From assembly GCA_003989075.1 (NCBI GenBank), contig RXIX01000002.1, positions 1 through 64,000 on the forward strand: a stretch of 64,000 nt of DNA, in the 5' to 3' direction. The notes beneath the pieces are model-generated. The model worked only from the letters and a program-made list of their open reading frames with translations. It had not been told where the DNA came from and searched no databases. Positions within the stretch are counted from its first letter, which is position 1; the number at the start of each line of letters is the position of its first letter. A program made the translations under genes and the position numbers. This document shows positions 37,912-45,995 of this stretch, piece by piece. This DNA is from Candidatus Competibacteraceae bacterium. GTDB lineage: Bacteria > Pseudomonadota > Gammaproteobacteria > Competibacterales > Competibacteraceae.

Positions 37912-38427
37912 TCAGTTCAGACGCATCACGGGGGCTAGAACAGTGCTGATTTCGGCGCGGGTCAAATGGCGCGGCTGGCTGGCGCTGTCCTGAAGGTGGG
38001 CGCAGACGAGGCGGAAGATATCCGGCTGCCGTGGCGTATCCAGATATAGATAGGTGGTGAACTGCAGCAGATGCGGGCCGTCGCTGTCGAACAGGCGTAC
38101 CGGCCGCAGTGCCGACGACCGGCTGCTGAATATCTGTGCTTCGCGCTGCACGCGGGTGATGGTCATATGGTCGGCGCTGACGGTACGGGCCGCAGGTGCG
38201 AGACTGCGCAGTTCGAGGCGGCAGGCGGCCTCGTAGCGATAGCGGTTGCCGATTGGGGTACCCGGTACGAACACGCCGACCTGATCAGCGGGAATCACCA
38301 GTGGCTGAAGTAGATCGATCGGAGTGCCCGGTTCGATGCGATAGGGCCGCTCGGCCTCATCCAGCATCTGGCAGGCGTTGAGCAGGAGCAGAATGCTGCA
38401 GATCACGATCAGAGTGAGTGTGCGCAT
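37912..38427 (-). CDS. Hypothetical lipoprotein
   Basis: A 171-residue protein not recognised by family. The ATG at 38427 gives MRTLTLIVICSILLLLNAC, a signal peptide with lipobox ending in Cys19, so it is probably a membrane-anchored lipoprotein. The mature part has several beta-strand-like segments (LLQPLVIPADQVGVFVPGTP, YRYEAACRLELRSLA) and two further cysteines that could form a disulfide. It is a single gene at the edge of the CRISPR island and has host-like GC-rich composition. Confidence 0.75.
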   Translation of the reverse strand: MRTLTLIVICSILLLLNACQMLDEAERPYRIEPGTPIDLLQPLVIPADQVGVFVPGTPIGNRYRYEAACRLELRSLAPAARTVSADHMTITRVQREAQIFSSRSSALRPVRLFDSDGPHLLQFTTYLYLDTPRQPDIFRLVCAHLQDSASQPRHLTRAEISTVLAPVMRLN

Positions 38428-38470
38428 ATCGGGTGCAAGGGCGATAATCGCAAGGGGTTGGTGCGTCGCT

Positions 38471-39046
38471 TCAGCCGTGGAAGGCTTCGGGCGATGCCAA
38501 ATAGGCGAGTTCATCAGCGGTGCTGGCCCGTCCGAGAATGGCATTGCGGTGTGGAAAGCGCCCGAAGCGGTGGATCAGGCTGCGGTGGTGTTCGGCAAAA
38601 CGCAGGTTGTCCTCCAGTCCGGGCTGTTGGTAGAGCTGCACCGAGCGATCCTGCTCGGCGGGATTCTCGCTGTGCATGAATGGCAGATATAGAAACAGCT
38701 TCTGTTCGGGATTCAGTGTCTGATCAAAACCACGCGCGATGGCCCGTTCCGCGACTGCGCGTGCCTGTGCCTCGGTGGCGAAGCTGGCTGGCTGGCCGCG
38801 AAACATGTTCAGCGGGAACTGGTCGAGGACGATCACCAGTGCCAGTGCGCCATCCCCTGACTGTTCCCAGTCGGTGAGTGCTCCGGTGGCAGCGGCCCGA
38901 TAACAACTGGCAAAGCGTTCGCGCAGGGTCTGGTCGAATTGTGCGGTGGCGGCGAACCAGTAGGGCCTGACTGCGGCCGTGAACCAGAAGGCCAGGACAT
39001 CGGCGCTGGTGGTGGTGGCCGGAATGGTGAGATGTGGGGCGATCAT
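38471..39046 (-). CDS. DUF924 family protein
   Basis: A 191-residue protein of the DUF924 family, which has a TPR-like helical fold and no established reaction. Diagnostic segments are VLAFWFTAAVRPYWFAATAQ, ALALVIVLDQFPLNMFRG, LPFMHSENPAEQDRSV and FGRFPHRNAILGR. The length is normal for the family. It ends 43 bases before the lipoprotein start on the same strand. Confidence 0.9.
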   Translation of the reverse strand: MIAPHLTIPATTTSADVLAFWFTAAVRPYWFAATAQFDQTLRERFASCYRAAATGALTDWEQSGDGALALVIVLDQFPLNMFRGQPASFATEAQARAVAERAIARGFDQTLNPEQKLFLYLPFMHSENPAEQDRSVQLYQQPGLEDNLRFAEHHRSLIHRFGRFPHRNAILGRASTADELAYLASPEAFHG

Positions 39047-39170
39047 GGCATGCTACTCCGCTGGAATTCGCTTTGATAAAGCAGGCTTGGCGCCGGTCGG
39101 TGCCTGGTCCTGAGTGAACTATAGCAATCCCGGGTGGTTTCGCCGCGCCGGGTTCGGGATGATGGAAACG

Positions 39171-40037
39171 ATGGCGCGAATTGTGGTGATTGGCGCGGTG
39201 GCGCGTGATGAGGTGATCCGGTTGACCGGGCCACTGCGCGCCGGTGGGCATTTGAGCGGGGTGGCTGACGGTATTCGACTGGGCGGCGGCGGGGCTAATA
39301 CCGCGCTGGCTCTGGCGGCGGCGGGTCATGCCGTGCGTCTGCTGGCGGCAGTGGGGCACGATGCGGGTGGTGATGCGCTGCTGGCGGAACTGGCGGCCGC
39401 CGGTGTGGATATCTCGGCCATCGTCCGGCTTGATCAGCCGACAACTCATTCGCTGCTGTGCATTGATCCCGATGGTGAGCGCACAGTGATCAATCTGTGT
39501 CGCTGCGAGGAGCGCGACCCGCCCGAACGTCTGCTGGATATGCCGGCTGATCTGGTGTATGTGCGCAGCCGGCGTGCTGATCTGGCGCCTCTGTTGACGG
39601 CAACCGCGCGGCGCGGCGCCCAAGTCGTCGCTCATTTGCCGCCCAGTCTGCCCGATTCGCGTCCGGCATCTATTCTTCTGGCTTCAGCGTCCGATCTAAG
39701 CGAGCAGGAGCGCCGGTCACTCTGGGCATTGGGGCGTTATGTCGCGGGTGATGAGGTTCGCTGGGTGGTCATGACCGAGGGTGCGGCCGGTGCCCGTGCC
39801 GTGAATGAGCAGGAGCAGCACCGGGTAGCGGCAGAGTCGGTGCAGGCACTGGATACGACGGGTGCTGGTGATGCGTTTGCCGCGGGTCTTCTGCACGGAC
39901 TGGCCTGTGGTCAGGCACTGCCGGAGGCGTTGGCAATGGCGGTGCGTTTTGGCACCGAGTCAATCCGATGGACCCGTTCCGCTTTGCCGGTGGTGGTGGT
40001 GCAGCGCCTGCTGGTGCCCGTCGCGCGGAATACGTAG
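39171..40037 (+). CDS. PfkB-family carbohydrate kinase
   Basis: A 288-residue ribokinase/PfkB-type kinase. The N-terminal motif RLGGGGANTALALAAAGH and the C-terminal catalytic signature ALDTTGAGDAFAAGLLHG, with the base aspartate, are intact. In-frame ATGs at 39159 and 39162 are alternatives; I chose 39171 because the family usually starts a few residues before VVIGAVARDE. The protein is slightly short in the middle. The substrate cannot be deduced and no sugar-transport genes are beside it. Confidence 0.83.
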   Translation: MARIVVIGAVARDEVIRLTGPLRAGGHLSGVADGIRLGGGGANTALALAAAGHAVRLLAAVGHDAGGDALLAELAAAGVDISAIVRLDQPTTHSLLCIDPDGERTVINLCRCEERDPPERLLDMPADLVYVRSRRADLAPLLTATARRGAQVVAHLPPSLPDSRPASILLASASDLSEQERRSLWALGRYVAGDEVRWVVMTEGAAGARAVNEQEQHRVAAESVQALDTTGAGDAFAAGLLHGLACGQALPEALAMAVRFGTESIRWTRSALPVVVVQRLLVPVARNT

Positions 40038-40047
40038 AAAATAAAGC

Positions 40048-40076
40048 TTGTTTTGTCCCCCGCCGTAACCTATAGT
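40048..40076 (+). promoter_or_regulatory. Promoter of the cold-shock gene
   Basis: TTGTTT (40048-40053), a 17-base spacer and TATAGT (40071-40076) form a good sigma-70 promoter. Transcription would start near 40083, giving an untranslated leader of about 110 bases, as in cspA-type genes whose leaders respond to temperature. Confidence 0.65.
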
Positions 40077-40194
40077 GAATCCAGCATGACTTCCCCAGTC
40101 GACAGTTTGTTGTTTCCTTGGACTGTTTTGTGCTGGATATGCATGCAACTATGTTTTTTTGCTCTAACTTTTCAAATGTAGAGACACGCAATAC

Positions 40195-40401
40195 ATGTCA
40201 ACGGGTACTGTTAAGTGGTTTAACGAAGCGAAGGGTTTCGGTTTCATCTCCATGGACGGTGGTGGTGAAGATCTGTTCGCACATTTCTCGGCCATTCAGA
40301 TGCAGGGTTTTAAGACCCTCCGCGAGAATCAGCGGGTTTCTTTTGATGTTACGACAGGTCCCAAAGGTAAGCAGGCGGCTAATATCCGCCCTGTAGATTG
40401 A
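40195..40401 (+). CDS. CspA-family cold-shock protein
   Basis: A 68-residue single cold-shock domain. The RNP1 motif KGFGFI and the RNP2-like motif DLFAHFSAI carry the aromatic residues that bind single-stranded RNA and DNA. The N-terminus [18 protein letters not shown] is standard. It acts as an RNA chaperone or antiterminator. A promoter, a long leader and two stacked terminators make it a self-contained unit. Confidence 0.96.
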   Translation: MSTGTVKWFNEAKGFGFISMDGGGEDLFAHFSAIQMQGFKTLRENQRVSFDVTTGPKGKQAANIRPVD

Positions 40402-40420
40402 GATCTGGGGTAACTCCCTT

Positions 40421-40444
40421 GGGAGCAGGCTAATGCCTGCTCCC
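40421..40444 (+). terminator. First hairpin after the cold-shock gene
   Basis: GGGAGCAGGC, a TAAT loop and GCCTGCTCCC form a perfect 10-base stem 19 bases past the stop. An A-run follows, so on its own it may work better for the opposite strand or as an RNA-protecting stem-loop. Confidence 0.65.
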
Positions 40445-40447
40445 ATG

Positions 40448-40477
40448 AAAAAAGGCTTGCTCTGGCAAGCCTTTTTT
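40448..40477 (+). terminator. Intrinsic terminator of the cold-shock gene
   Basis: A long stem from AAAAAAGGCTTGC and GCAAGCCTTTTTT around TCTG, with A-run and T-run on the two sides. It should stop transcription in both directions and separates this gene from the opposing RNA-binding protein gene. Confidence 0.9.
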
Positions 40478-40556
40478 ATTGTTTATTGCACCTAATAACA
40501 CCAATACTGCAATTGCAATTACTGAAAGTTATTAACGCCATCTACTCTACAATACG

Positions 40557-40589
40557 TTCCTTCCCCGTCCCACTGGGGCAGGGAAGGAA
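40557..40589. repeat. Palindromic element near the RNA-binding protein gene
   Basis: TTCCTTCCC (40557-40565) pairs with GGGAAGGAA (40581-40589). The 15-base loop has a further CCC/GGGG pairing. It resembles the GC-rich palindromes at 6375 and 27991 in style, though not in exact sequence. Confidence 0.45.
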
Positions 40590-40647
40590 GCGGCACCGGA
40601 TTGGCAAACAAACAATCGAAAACCAATCACCAATCTGAGCCAGGGCG

Positions 40648-40668
40648 CACCGCAGCTTGGCTGCGGTG
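40648..40668 (-). terminator. Hairpin after the RNA-binding protein gene
   Basis: CACCGCAGC, TTG and GCTGCGGTG form a perfect 9-base stem 13 bases past the stop of the minus-strand gene. No T-run follows. Confidence 0.5.
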
Positions 40669-40681
40669 TCCGGCATGCGTT

Positions 40682-41065
40682 TTAGAAGCGGCGACCGCCG
40701 CCGCCGCCGTAGCCACCACCGCCGCTACGCTTACCGCCGCCGCCGCCGTAGCCACCACCGCCGCCGCCGCCGTAGCCACCACCGTAGCCGCCGCCACCGC
40801 CGCCACGTTCACGTTCCTGCGGCGGACGGGCCTCATTCACAGTCAGGTTACGACCGCCGATCGAGTTGCCGTTCAAGGCGGCAATCGCAGCTTGCGCTTC
40901 CTGGTCGCTGCTCATCTCCACGAAACCGAAGCCCTTCGAGCGCCCCGAGTCGCGGTCGCGAATGACCTGGGCTGAAACGACCGTGCCATGGCTGGCGAAC
41001 AGTTGCTCCAGATCTTCGTTGCTAACGGCATAATTCAGGTTGCCCACATACAATTTCTTGCTCAT
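40682..41065 (-). CDS. RRM-type RNA-binding protein with glycine-rich tail
   Basis: A 127-residue protein. The start at 41065 follows GGAGAG and gives MSKKLYVGNLNYAVSNEDLE, with RNP2 (LYVGNL) and RNP1 (KGFGFVEM) of a complete RNA-recognition motif in residues 3-80. The tail after RPPQERE is almost only Gly, Tyr, Arg, Lys and Ser (GGGYGGG repeats), like plant and cyanobacterial glycine-rich cold-inducible proteins. It faces the cold-shock gene, and both are probable RNA chaperones. Confidence 0.93.
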   Translation of the reverse strand: MSKKLYVGNLNYAVSNEDLEQLFASHGTVVSAQVIRDRDSGRSKGFGFVEMSSDQEAQAAIAALNGNSIGGRNLTVNEARPPQERERGGGGGGYGGGYGGGGGGGYGGGGGKRSGGGGYGGGGGRRF

Positions 41066-41239
41066 TCCAAACGTCTCTCCACGGCCTGATGTCAATATTG
41101 CCAAACGGTAACTAGGCCAGTCGAGCATCGGCTTGCACGTTTTCCAGTTTGGGCAATCAATCGCATTGTAGTTTATTCATGGGCATTTATCGACAAGCAT
41201 CGCACGGCAAATTTTCGCCGCACCGCGCCAGCCGTGATT

Positions 41240-41842
41240 GTAATGACTTCAACCAACCCCGAGGTGCTGTTGTTCATGCCTCTTTCAAGTCCTGGCCTGC
41301 GCTTGCAGGCGCACCCTGCGACCCCCTGTCCATGGATCGACAGCATCACCGCGCGGGCCCACTGGCTCCGCGCCGGTGTTTTGCTATTCGATTACATCTT
41401 CAGCGGAGACATCGCTCGCCTGTGCGTTCCGCCACCCCAACCGGCGTGCCACACTGATCGACTCTGGCAGCACACCTGCTGTGAAGCCTTCCTGGCCCTG
41501 GATGGGGATGACGCGTACCACGAGTTCAACTTTGCCCCTTCAGCGGCATGGGCGGTCTACCGCTTCAGCGCCTATCGTCGGGATATGAGTGTGCCGCTCA
41601 TATGTCAACCACCGCTGGTAACGGTGCATGTCGATACGGAACAGCTTGAATTGCGTGCGGTTGTTGATCTGGATGGGCTGATCGAGTTGCCGGCTGGCGC
41701 CGAGCTGCGACTGGCGTTGTCCGCTGTCATCGAGGATCAACATGGCAACCGCGCCTACTGGGCGCTGCGACATCCGGTCAGTGCGCCTGATTTTCACCAC
41801 GCGGACGGCTTTGTACTGCGTTTGCCCGTTGATAAGTGCTAG
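41240..41842 (+). CDS. DOMON-like domain protein
   Basis: A protein of about 200 residues, with possible starts at 41234 (ATT/GTG region) or the ATG at 41243. The central part LWQHTCCEAFLALDGDDAYH, EFNFAPSAAWAVYRFSAYR and the later ADGFVLRLPVD match the DOMON-like type-9 carbohydrate-binding family found in proteobacteria. The role is unknown. There is no signal peptide. The stop overlaps that of the convergent HIT gene in a shared CTAG (41839-41842). Confidence 0.8.
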   Translation, partial: VMTSTNPEVLLFMPLSSPGLRLQAHPATPCPWIDSITARAHWLRAGVLLFDYIFSGDIARLCVPPPQPACHTDRLWQHTCCEAFLALDGDDAYHEFNFAPSAAWAVYRFSAYRRDMSVPLICQPPLVTVHVDTEQLELRAVVDLDGLIELPAGAELRLALSAVIEDQHGNRAYWALRHPVSAPDFHHADGFVLRLPVDKC

Positions 41843-42261
41843 CAGTTGGGCGTCAGGCCGATTCGCTGGATCAGGCAATCGCGGATCGTCGCAACTTCGG
41901 TGGCACTGTAGCTGTGATCGGTTGCAAGATGTCCCCACACCGGTTGCGGCCAGCAGGGATCACCCGGATGGCGACCGACGACATGCAGGTGCAGTTGCGG
42001 AACCAGATTGCCAATCGCGGCGAAGTTGATCCGGGTGAAGCGCGGTTCCTCACGAATGTACGCGGCAACCCGCGCGCATTCGTCGATCAGGGCGCCGCGC
42101 AGTGGTTCGGGCAGGTCGAGAAAATCTAGCACCGCCGTTTCCGGTACCAGGATGAACCAGCGTACCGCTGCATTGCGATGCAGCAGCAGGTGGCTGTGGG
42201 CGAGCTGGCCCAGCGGCCAGGTATCGGCGGCGAGCCGGGGGTGTAGCGAGAATGCAGACAT
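41839..42261 (-). CDS. HIT family protein
   Basis: A 140-residue histidine-triad protein. The catalytic motif is QLHLHVVGR (His-x-His-x form, about residues 94-102). It starts MSAFSLHPRLAADTWPLG, and RWFILVPETAV is the nucleotide-binding strand. HIT proteins hydrolyse nucleoside phosphoramidates, dinucleoside polyphosphates or similar; the substrate is not determined. It is divergent from the SLAC1-type gene. Confidence 0.9.
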   Translation of the reverse strand: MSAFSLHPRLAADTWPLGQLAHSHLLLHRNAAVRWFILVPETAVLDFLDLPEPLRGALIDECARVAAYIREEPRFTRINFAAIGNLVPQLHLHVVGRHPGDPCWPQPVWGHLATDHSYSATEVATIRDCLIQRIGLTPNC

Positions 42262-42350
42262 TGGATAGGTGTGCTCCGTGCGTGCTGTGGGCGACCGGCC
42301 TGGATCAAGACGGTACTGCCGTTTGGAGTTGATGGTGGTGAAGGTGGCGC

Positions 42351-42380
42351 TGTGGATCAATTACATTAGATTATTATAAT
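42351..42380 (+). promoter_or_regulatory. Candidate promoter of the SLAC1-type gene
   Basis: A perfect -10 box TATAAT at 42375-42380 sits 18 bases after TGTGGA, a weak -35. The start codon is 78 bases downstream. The region is AT-rich compared with its surroundings. Confidence 0.5.
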
Positions 42381-42457
42381 ATGCTTCTTTATGGCGTTGC
42401 CGGACAGCTATTGCCGGTTCCAGGTATTGCCGTTTTCTCTGATCGCAGGTGATGTTC

Positions 42458-43450
42458 ATGAGCACTTATTCCTCCTCACCGCCGTCGCGGATGGATGCCA
42501 CAGCGTCGCGCCTGGCTTTTGTCCCGGTTTCCATATTTTCGATGGTGATGGGCATGGTTGGGCTGGCGCTGGCCTGGCAAAAAGCGCATGTCGTGTGGGG
42601 TTTGTCGCCGCTGGTGGGCGCGAGTCTGCGCGGTGTTGCGGGCGCCCTGTTTGTACTGCTGCTGACGGTCTATGGCCTCAAGGCGCTGCGTCATCCCCAG
42701 GCCATCAGCGCCGAAATGCGCCATCCGGTGCAGCTGCATTTCTTCCCGACAGTATCGATTTCCCTGCTGCTGCTGGCCATCGCCTATCTGGACACGGCAC
42801 CAGAGCTGGCGCTAGGGCTGTGGGTCACGGGTGCTACTCTGCATCTGGGGCTGGCGCTGGCGATTTTTGGCAGCTGGTTGCATCACAGCCACTATGCGAT
42901 TGAGCATGCTAATCCGGCCTGGTTTATTCCGGTGGTGGGCAATATCGTTGTGCCAATTGCCGGTGTGCATCTGGCTTCGCCAGAGATTTCCTGGTTCTTC
43001 TTCAGTATCGGCCTGATCTTTTGGCTGGTACTGCTGGTAATCGTGCTGTACCGGCTGTTTTTTCACGAATCCCTGCCGGCGCGACTGGCTCCGACCCTCT
43101 TTATCCTGCTGGCGCCGCCCTCGGTGGGCTTCGTTGCCTATACCCAGTTAACCGGTGGCGTGGATGCGTTCGGGCGCGTGCTGTATTACACGGCGCTGTT
43201 TCTGGGGCTGCTGCTGGCCAGCAATGCCCTGCGCTTCCTGCGCCTGCCCTTTTTTATTTCCGCCTGGGCCTACTCTTTTCCACTCGCGGCGCTGACCGTT
43301 GCGACCCTGGTGATGAGTGTGCATCTGGGGGCATTTGGTCTGAGCGTGCTCGGCGCGGTGTTGCTGGCGCTGCTCAGTCTGGTGGTGGCGATCCTGACCA
43401 TGCGCACGGTAATGGCCGTTGTCCGTGGCGAAATCTTCCAGCCCGGCTAG
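42458..43450 (+). CDS. SLAC1/TehA-family anion channel or transporter
   Basis: A 330-residue inner-membrane protein with ten hydrophobic helices. The start at 42458 follows AGGTG. The helices begin RLAFVPVSIFSMVMGMVGLALAW and include AWFIPVVGNIVVPIAGVHLA, a segment typical of the TDT/SLAC1 superfamily (tellurite-resistance/dicarboxylate transporters and slow anion channels). The ion is not predictable. It is 14 bases upstream of the hydrolase gene, suggesting co-transcription. Confidence 0.88.
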   Translation: MSTYSSSPPSRMDATASRLAFVPVSIFSMVMGMVGLALAWQKAHVVWGLSPLVGASLRGVAGALFVLLLTVYGLKALRHPQAISAEMRHPVQLHFFPTVSISLLLLAIAYLDTAPELALGLWVTGATLHLGLALAIFGSWLHHSHYAIEHANPAWFIPVVGNIVVPIAGVHLASPEISWFFFSIGLIFWLVLLVIVLYRLFFHESLPARLAPTLFILLAPPSVGFVAYTQLTGGVDAFGRVLYYTALFLGLLLASNALRFLRLPFFISAWAYSFPLAALTVATLVMSVHLGAFGLSVLGAVLLALLSLVVAILTMRTVMAVVRGEIFQPG

Positions 43451-43464
43451 GACACGGTCCACAC

Positions 43465-44355
43465 ATGGCGCTGCATGGCATGATCGAGTGGATTCTGGCC
43501 CTGCTGGGGATCACGGTTCTGGCGCATCTGCTGATCCATATCGGTCTGCGCGCCCCGCGGATTCGGGAAACCGGGACGCCGGCATGTCAGGGGCTGCCTT
43601 TTCGCCGGGTTGTCATCCGGACCGTGCGCGGCAAGCGCCTGTTTGGCTGGTTCATAGCAGCCAATGGCCATGTGCCGGCGCCGACTGTCGCGATACTGCA
43701 TGGCTGGGGTGGCAATGCCGAGATGATGCTGCCGCTGGCGGGGCCTCTGCACCGGGCGGGCTACAGCGTTCTGCTTTTCGATGCACGCGGTCATGGGCGT
43801 AGCGACGGCGACACCTTTGCCTCACTGCCGCGTTTCGCCGAGGATCTTGACCATGTCCTGAACTGGCTGGCTACGCGCGCCACTGTCGATACGCGCCGCC
43901 TTTACGCCATCGGCCACTCGGTCGGAGCCGGCGCGGTGTTGCTGGCCGCTGCCCGGCGTCACGATCTGGCAGCAGTGGTGAGCATTGCTGCCTTTGCCGA
44001 TCCGGAGTCGATGATGCGGCGGTTTCTCACCTCCTACCGCATACCCTACCCGCTGCCCGGCGCCTATATCCTGCGCTATGTGCAGCGCGTGATTGGCCAC
44101 CGCTTCGCAGATATCGCCCCGGTGAACACCATCGCCCGGATCCGCTGCCCGGTGCTGCTGGTCCATGGTCACGATGATACGACCGTGCCGGTCACGGACG
44201 CGGCGCGCATCCATGCCGGTCGCCGCGATAATCGGGTTTGCCTGCAACTGCTATCCGGTAGTCATGATACCTTCGCCGATCCCGAGCGGCAGGCCACTAT
44301 CCTGCTCGACTTTCTCGCTGAAACAGGTGGTGGCGCACCCGTGACGCGAGCCTGA
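43465..44355 (+). CDS. Alpha/beta hydrolase, membrane-anchored
   Basis: A 296-residue protein with an N-terminal hydrophobic anchor (IEWILALLGITVLAHLLIHI). The hydrolase core has VAILHGWGGNAEM, FDARGHGRSDGDT, the nucleophile elbow IGHSVGAGA with serine, an aspartate in HGHDDTTVP and a histidine in LSGSHDTFA, so the triad is complete. It resembles the YqkD/BAAT-like group of serine hydrolases. The substrate is unknown. Confidence 0.87.
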   Translation: MALHGMIEWILALLGITVLAHLLIHIGLRAPRIRETGTPACQGLPFRRVVIRTVRGKRLFGWFIAANGHVPAPTVAILHGWGGNAEMMLPLAGPLHRAGYSVLLFDARGHGRSDGDTFASLPRFAEDLDHVLNWLATRATVDTRRLYAIGHSVGAGAVLLAAARRHDLAAVVSIAAFADPESMMRRFLTSYRIPYPLPGAYILRYVQRVIGHRFADIAPVNTIARIRCPVLLVHGHDDTTVPVTDAARIHAGRRDNRVCLQLLSGSHDTFADPERQATILLDFLAETGGGAPVTRA

Positions 44356-44362
44356 TCGACAC

Positions 44363-45046
44363 TCACAGGCCACCGACCCGCACATAAATCAGACAGCCAC
44401 ACTCGGAATAAGGGGTATGGCGGCTCATATGCGGATTGCGTAGCCAGCAACCCGGTCCGTAGCGACCCCATTCATCGCACAGCTCTCCTTCCAGCACCAG
44501 GATTTCCTCACCGCCGGGATGGACGTGGGGCCGGAACACGGTGCCCGGCGCCCAGCGCACCAGCGCCATGCGTTCCGGATAGGTAGCCTGCGTGTATAGG
44601 GTCTTGACACTCAAGCCCGCTACGGTGCCCGGTGCCCAAGGCATCGCCGTGGTATTGACAATGGCGTGCACACGGTCGGCACCGGCGTACTGGCGCAGGC
44701 GCACGAACAGGGTGCAGCCGGTCTCCGAGCGCGGCGCGTGCGTACTGCCCTCGGGGTTGAGCAGATAGCTGCCCGCCGGATATTCGCCATGCTCATCGGC
44801 GAAGATGCCTTCCAGCACCAGAATTTCCTCGCCCTCTGGATGCGCGTGGGGACGGAAAACCCCGCCTGGCGCATAGCGCACCAGACTGGTGACCGGACCG
44901 TATTCGCCGCCCTGGCGATACAGCGGCTTGCGCCAGACCGTGCCGCTTGGGCTGGCTTCCCAATCCAGAGTGGTGGTATCGACGCGCGCGCGCTGGTCGA
45001 GATCGGCATTGATATCAGGTAATACGCAGGCTGCGGACATCGGCAT
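44363..45046 (-). CDS. Double-cupin ChrR-like protein
   Basis: A 227-residue protein with two tandem cupin domains. Each carries the metal motif FRPH(A/V)HP(E/G)GEEILVLEG, at about residues 64-80 and 166-182, so two metal sites are expected. It is of the anti-ECFsigma ChrR-cupin type, but lacks the N-terminal zinc anti-sigma domain, and no sigma factor gene is beside it. It is more likely an independent metal-dependent enzyme or sensor. Confidence 0.88.
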   Translation of the reverse strand: MPMSAACVLPDINADLDQRARVDTTTLDWEASPSGTVWRKPLYRQGGEYGPVTSLVRYAPGGVFRPHAHPEGEEILVLEGIFADEHGEYPAGSYLLNPEGSTHAPRSETGCTLFVRLRQYAGADRVHAIVNTTAMPWAPGTVAGLSVKTLYTQATYPERMALVRWAPGTVFRPHVHPGGEEILVLEGELCDEWGRYGPGCWLRNPHMSRHTPYSECGCLIYVRVGGL

Positions 45047-45094
45047 CGGGCAAGTCCTTGGCGGATTGTGCAGGTGCTTTACGACCGGTGCCGT

Positions 45095-45499
45095 TCAACG
45101 CCGGCCGGAGCGGGATTCGGGTTCAATCACGCCATCAATATAGAACCAGCCGTCGGCTTCGCGCACAAAGCGGCTGATTTCGCTAAGCCGGTGCGCCTGT
45201 CCGCCGACCTTGTAGCGGGCGACGAAAGTGACGGTTCCGCAGCGGTCATCCGCGCCGCCCTCCGCCGTGCGCAGAATCTTCAGGCCCAGCCAGCGCACGG
45301 CATCCCCGGTGCTGTCATCCAGTCGCGCCGGCCGGGTGGACGGGTGCCAGGTACGCAGCAGGTAATCCTCATGGCCCAGGACATAGGCACAGTAGCGCGA
45401 GCGCATCAGGGCCTCGGCTGTGACCGGTTGCAGGTCGCCCGCTAGACAGGGGCCACAACAGACCGCATAGCGCCGGGTCGAGCCACATGGACAGGCCAT
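45095..45499 (-). CDS. ychJ: YchJ family protein (UPF0225)
   Basis: A 134-residue protein beginning MACPCGSTRRYAVCCGPCL, the SEC-C zinc-binding motif, followed by MRSRYCAYVLGHEDYLLRTW and WHPSTRP, as in YchJ of E. coli. The function is unknown. I chose the ATG at 45499 because the cysteine motif is at the extreme N-terminus in this family; a further ATG at 45538 would add 13 residues. Confidence 0.88.
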   Translation of the reverse strand: MACPCGSTRRYAVCCGPCLAGDLQPVTAEALMRSRYCAYVLGHEDYLLRTWHPSTRPARLDDSTGDAVRWLGLKILRTAEGGADDRCGTVTFVARYKVGGQAHRLSEISRFVREADGWFYIDGVIEPESRSGRR

Positions 45500-45604
45500 G
45501 TTCCCGTCCGGGGATGGAGAGTGGCAAAAATGCATCATGGATCACCTCGCGCGTGGCGCTCTCTGCCCATTTCGCCGGAGTCGGCAATGATCCAATGGTC
45601 GCGA

Positions 45605-45850
45605 CTAGGTCAGGTCAGTGGTGCGGCGGGCTGCCATACGCAGCCGCTCCTCGCGCTGGCGGCGGGTTTCCCGGGCCAGGCGTTCCTGGCTGCGCTGGGT
45701 TGCCCGCAGCCGCTCTTCACGCTGGTGGCGGGTTTCCCGGGTCTGGGACACTGCGGGTTGTTCGAGCGCCACCGGCACGCTGGCCGGTACCGCTGGCAGG
45801 GGAGAAAAGCCAAGGGTAGCGACTGTGGCGACCGTCAACAGGGTTTTCAT
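45605..45850 (-). CDS. Small secreted protein with charged repeats
   Basis: An 81-residue protein, not recognised. The start at 45850 is preceded by CAGGAAATCCG, a strong ribosome binding site. A signal peptide (MKTLLTVATVATLGFSPL, then AVPA) is followed by a highly charged tail with two copies of an 11-residue unit, ETRHQREERLR and ETRRQREERLR. This should form a basic/acidic coiled helix in the periplasm. It may be a real small exported protein. Confidence 0.65.
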   Translation of the reverse strand: MKTLLTVATVATLGFSPLPAVPASVPVALEQPAVSQTRETRHQREERLRATQRSQERLARETRRQREERLRMAARRTTDLT

Positions 45851-45995
45851 CGGATTTCCTGAGGCGAGGGAACAGGCCTGCAGGATAACCGGGGCTGGCT
45901 GAACAGTAGCCAAATGAATGCCCGGTCGCTTACGTGGTAGCAGGCAGTTATGCTTGAACACTCAAACCGTACCACCGCCCTTGCATGGTGATCTC

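Noticed and set aside
40601-40975. A plus-strand low-complexity Ala/Thr-rich frame opposite the RRM gene
   Set aside because: It is the reverse reading of the glycine-rich repeat codons.
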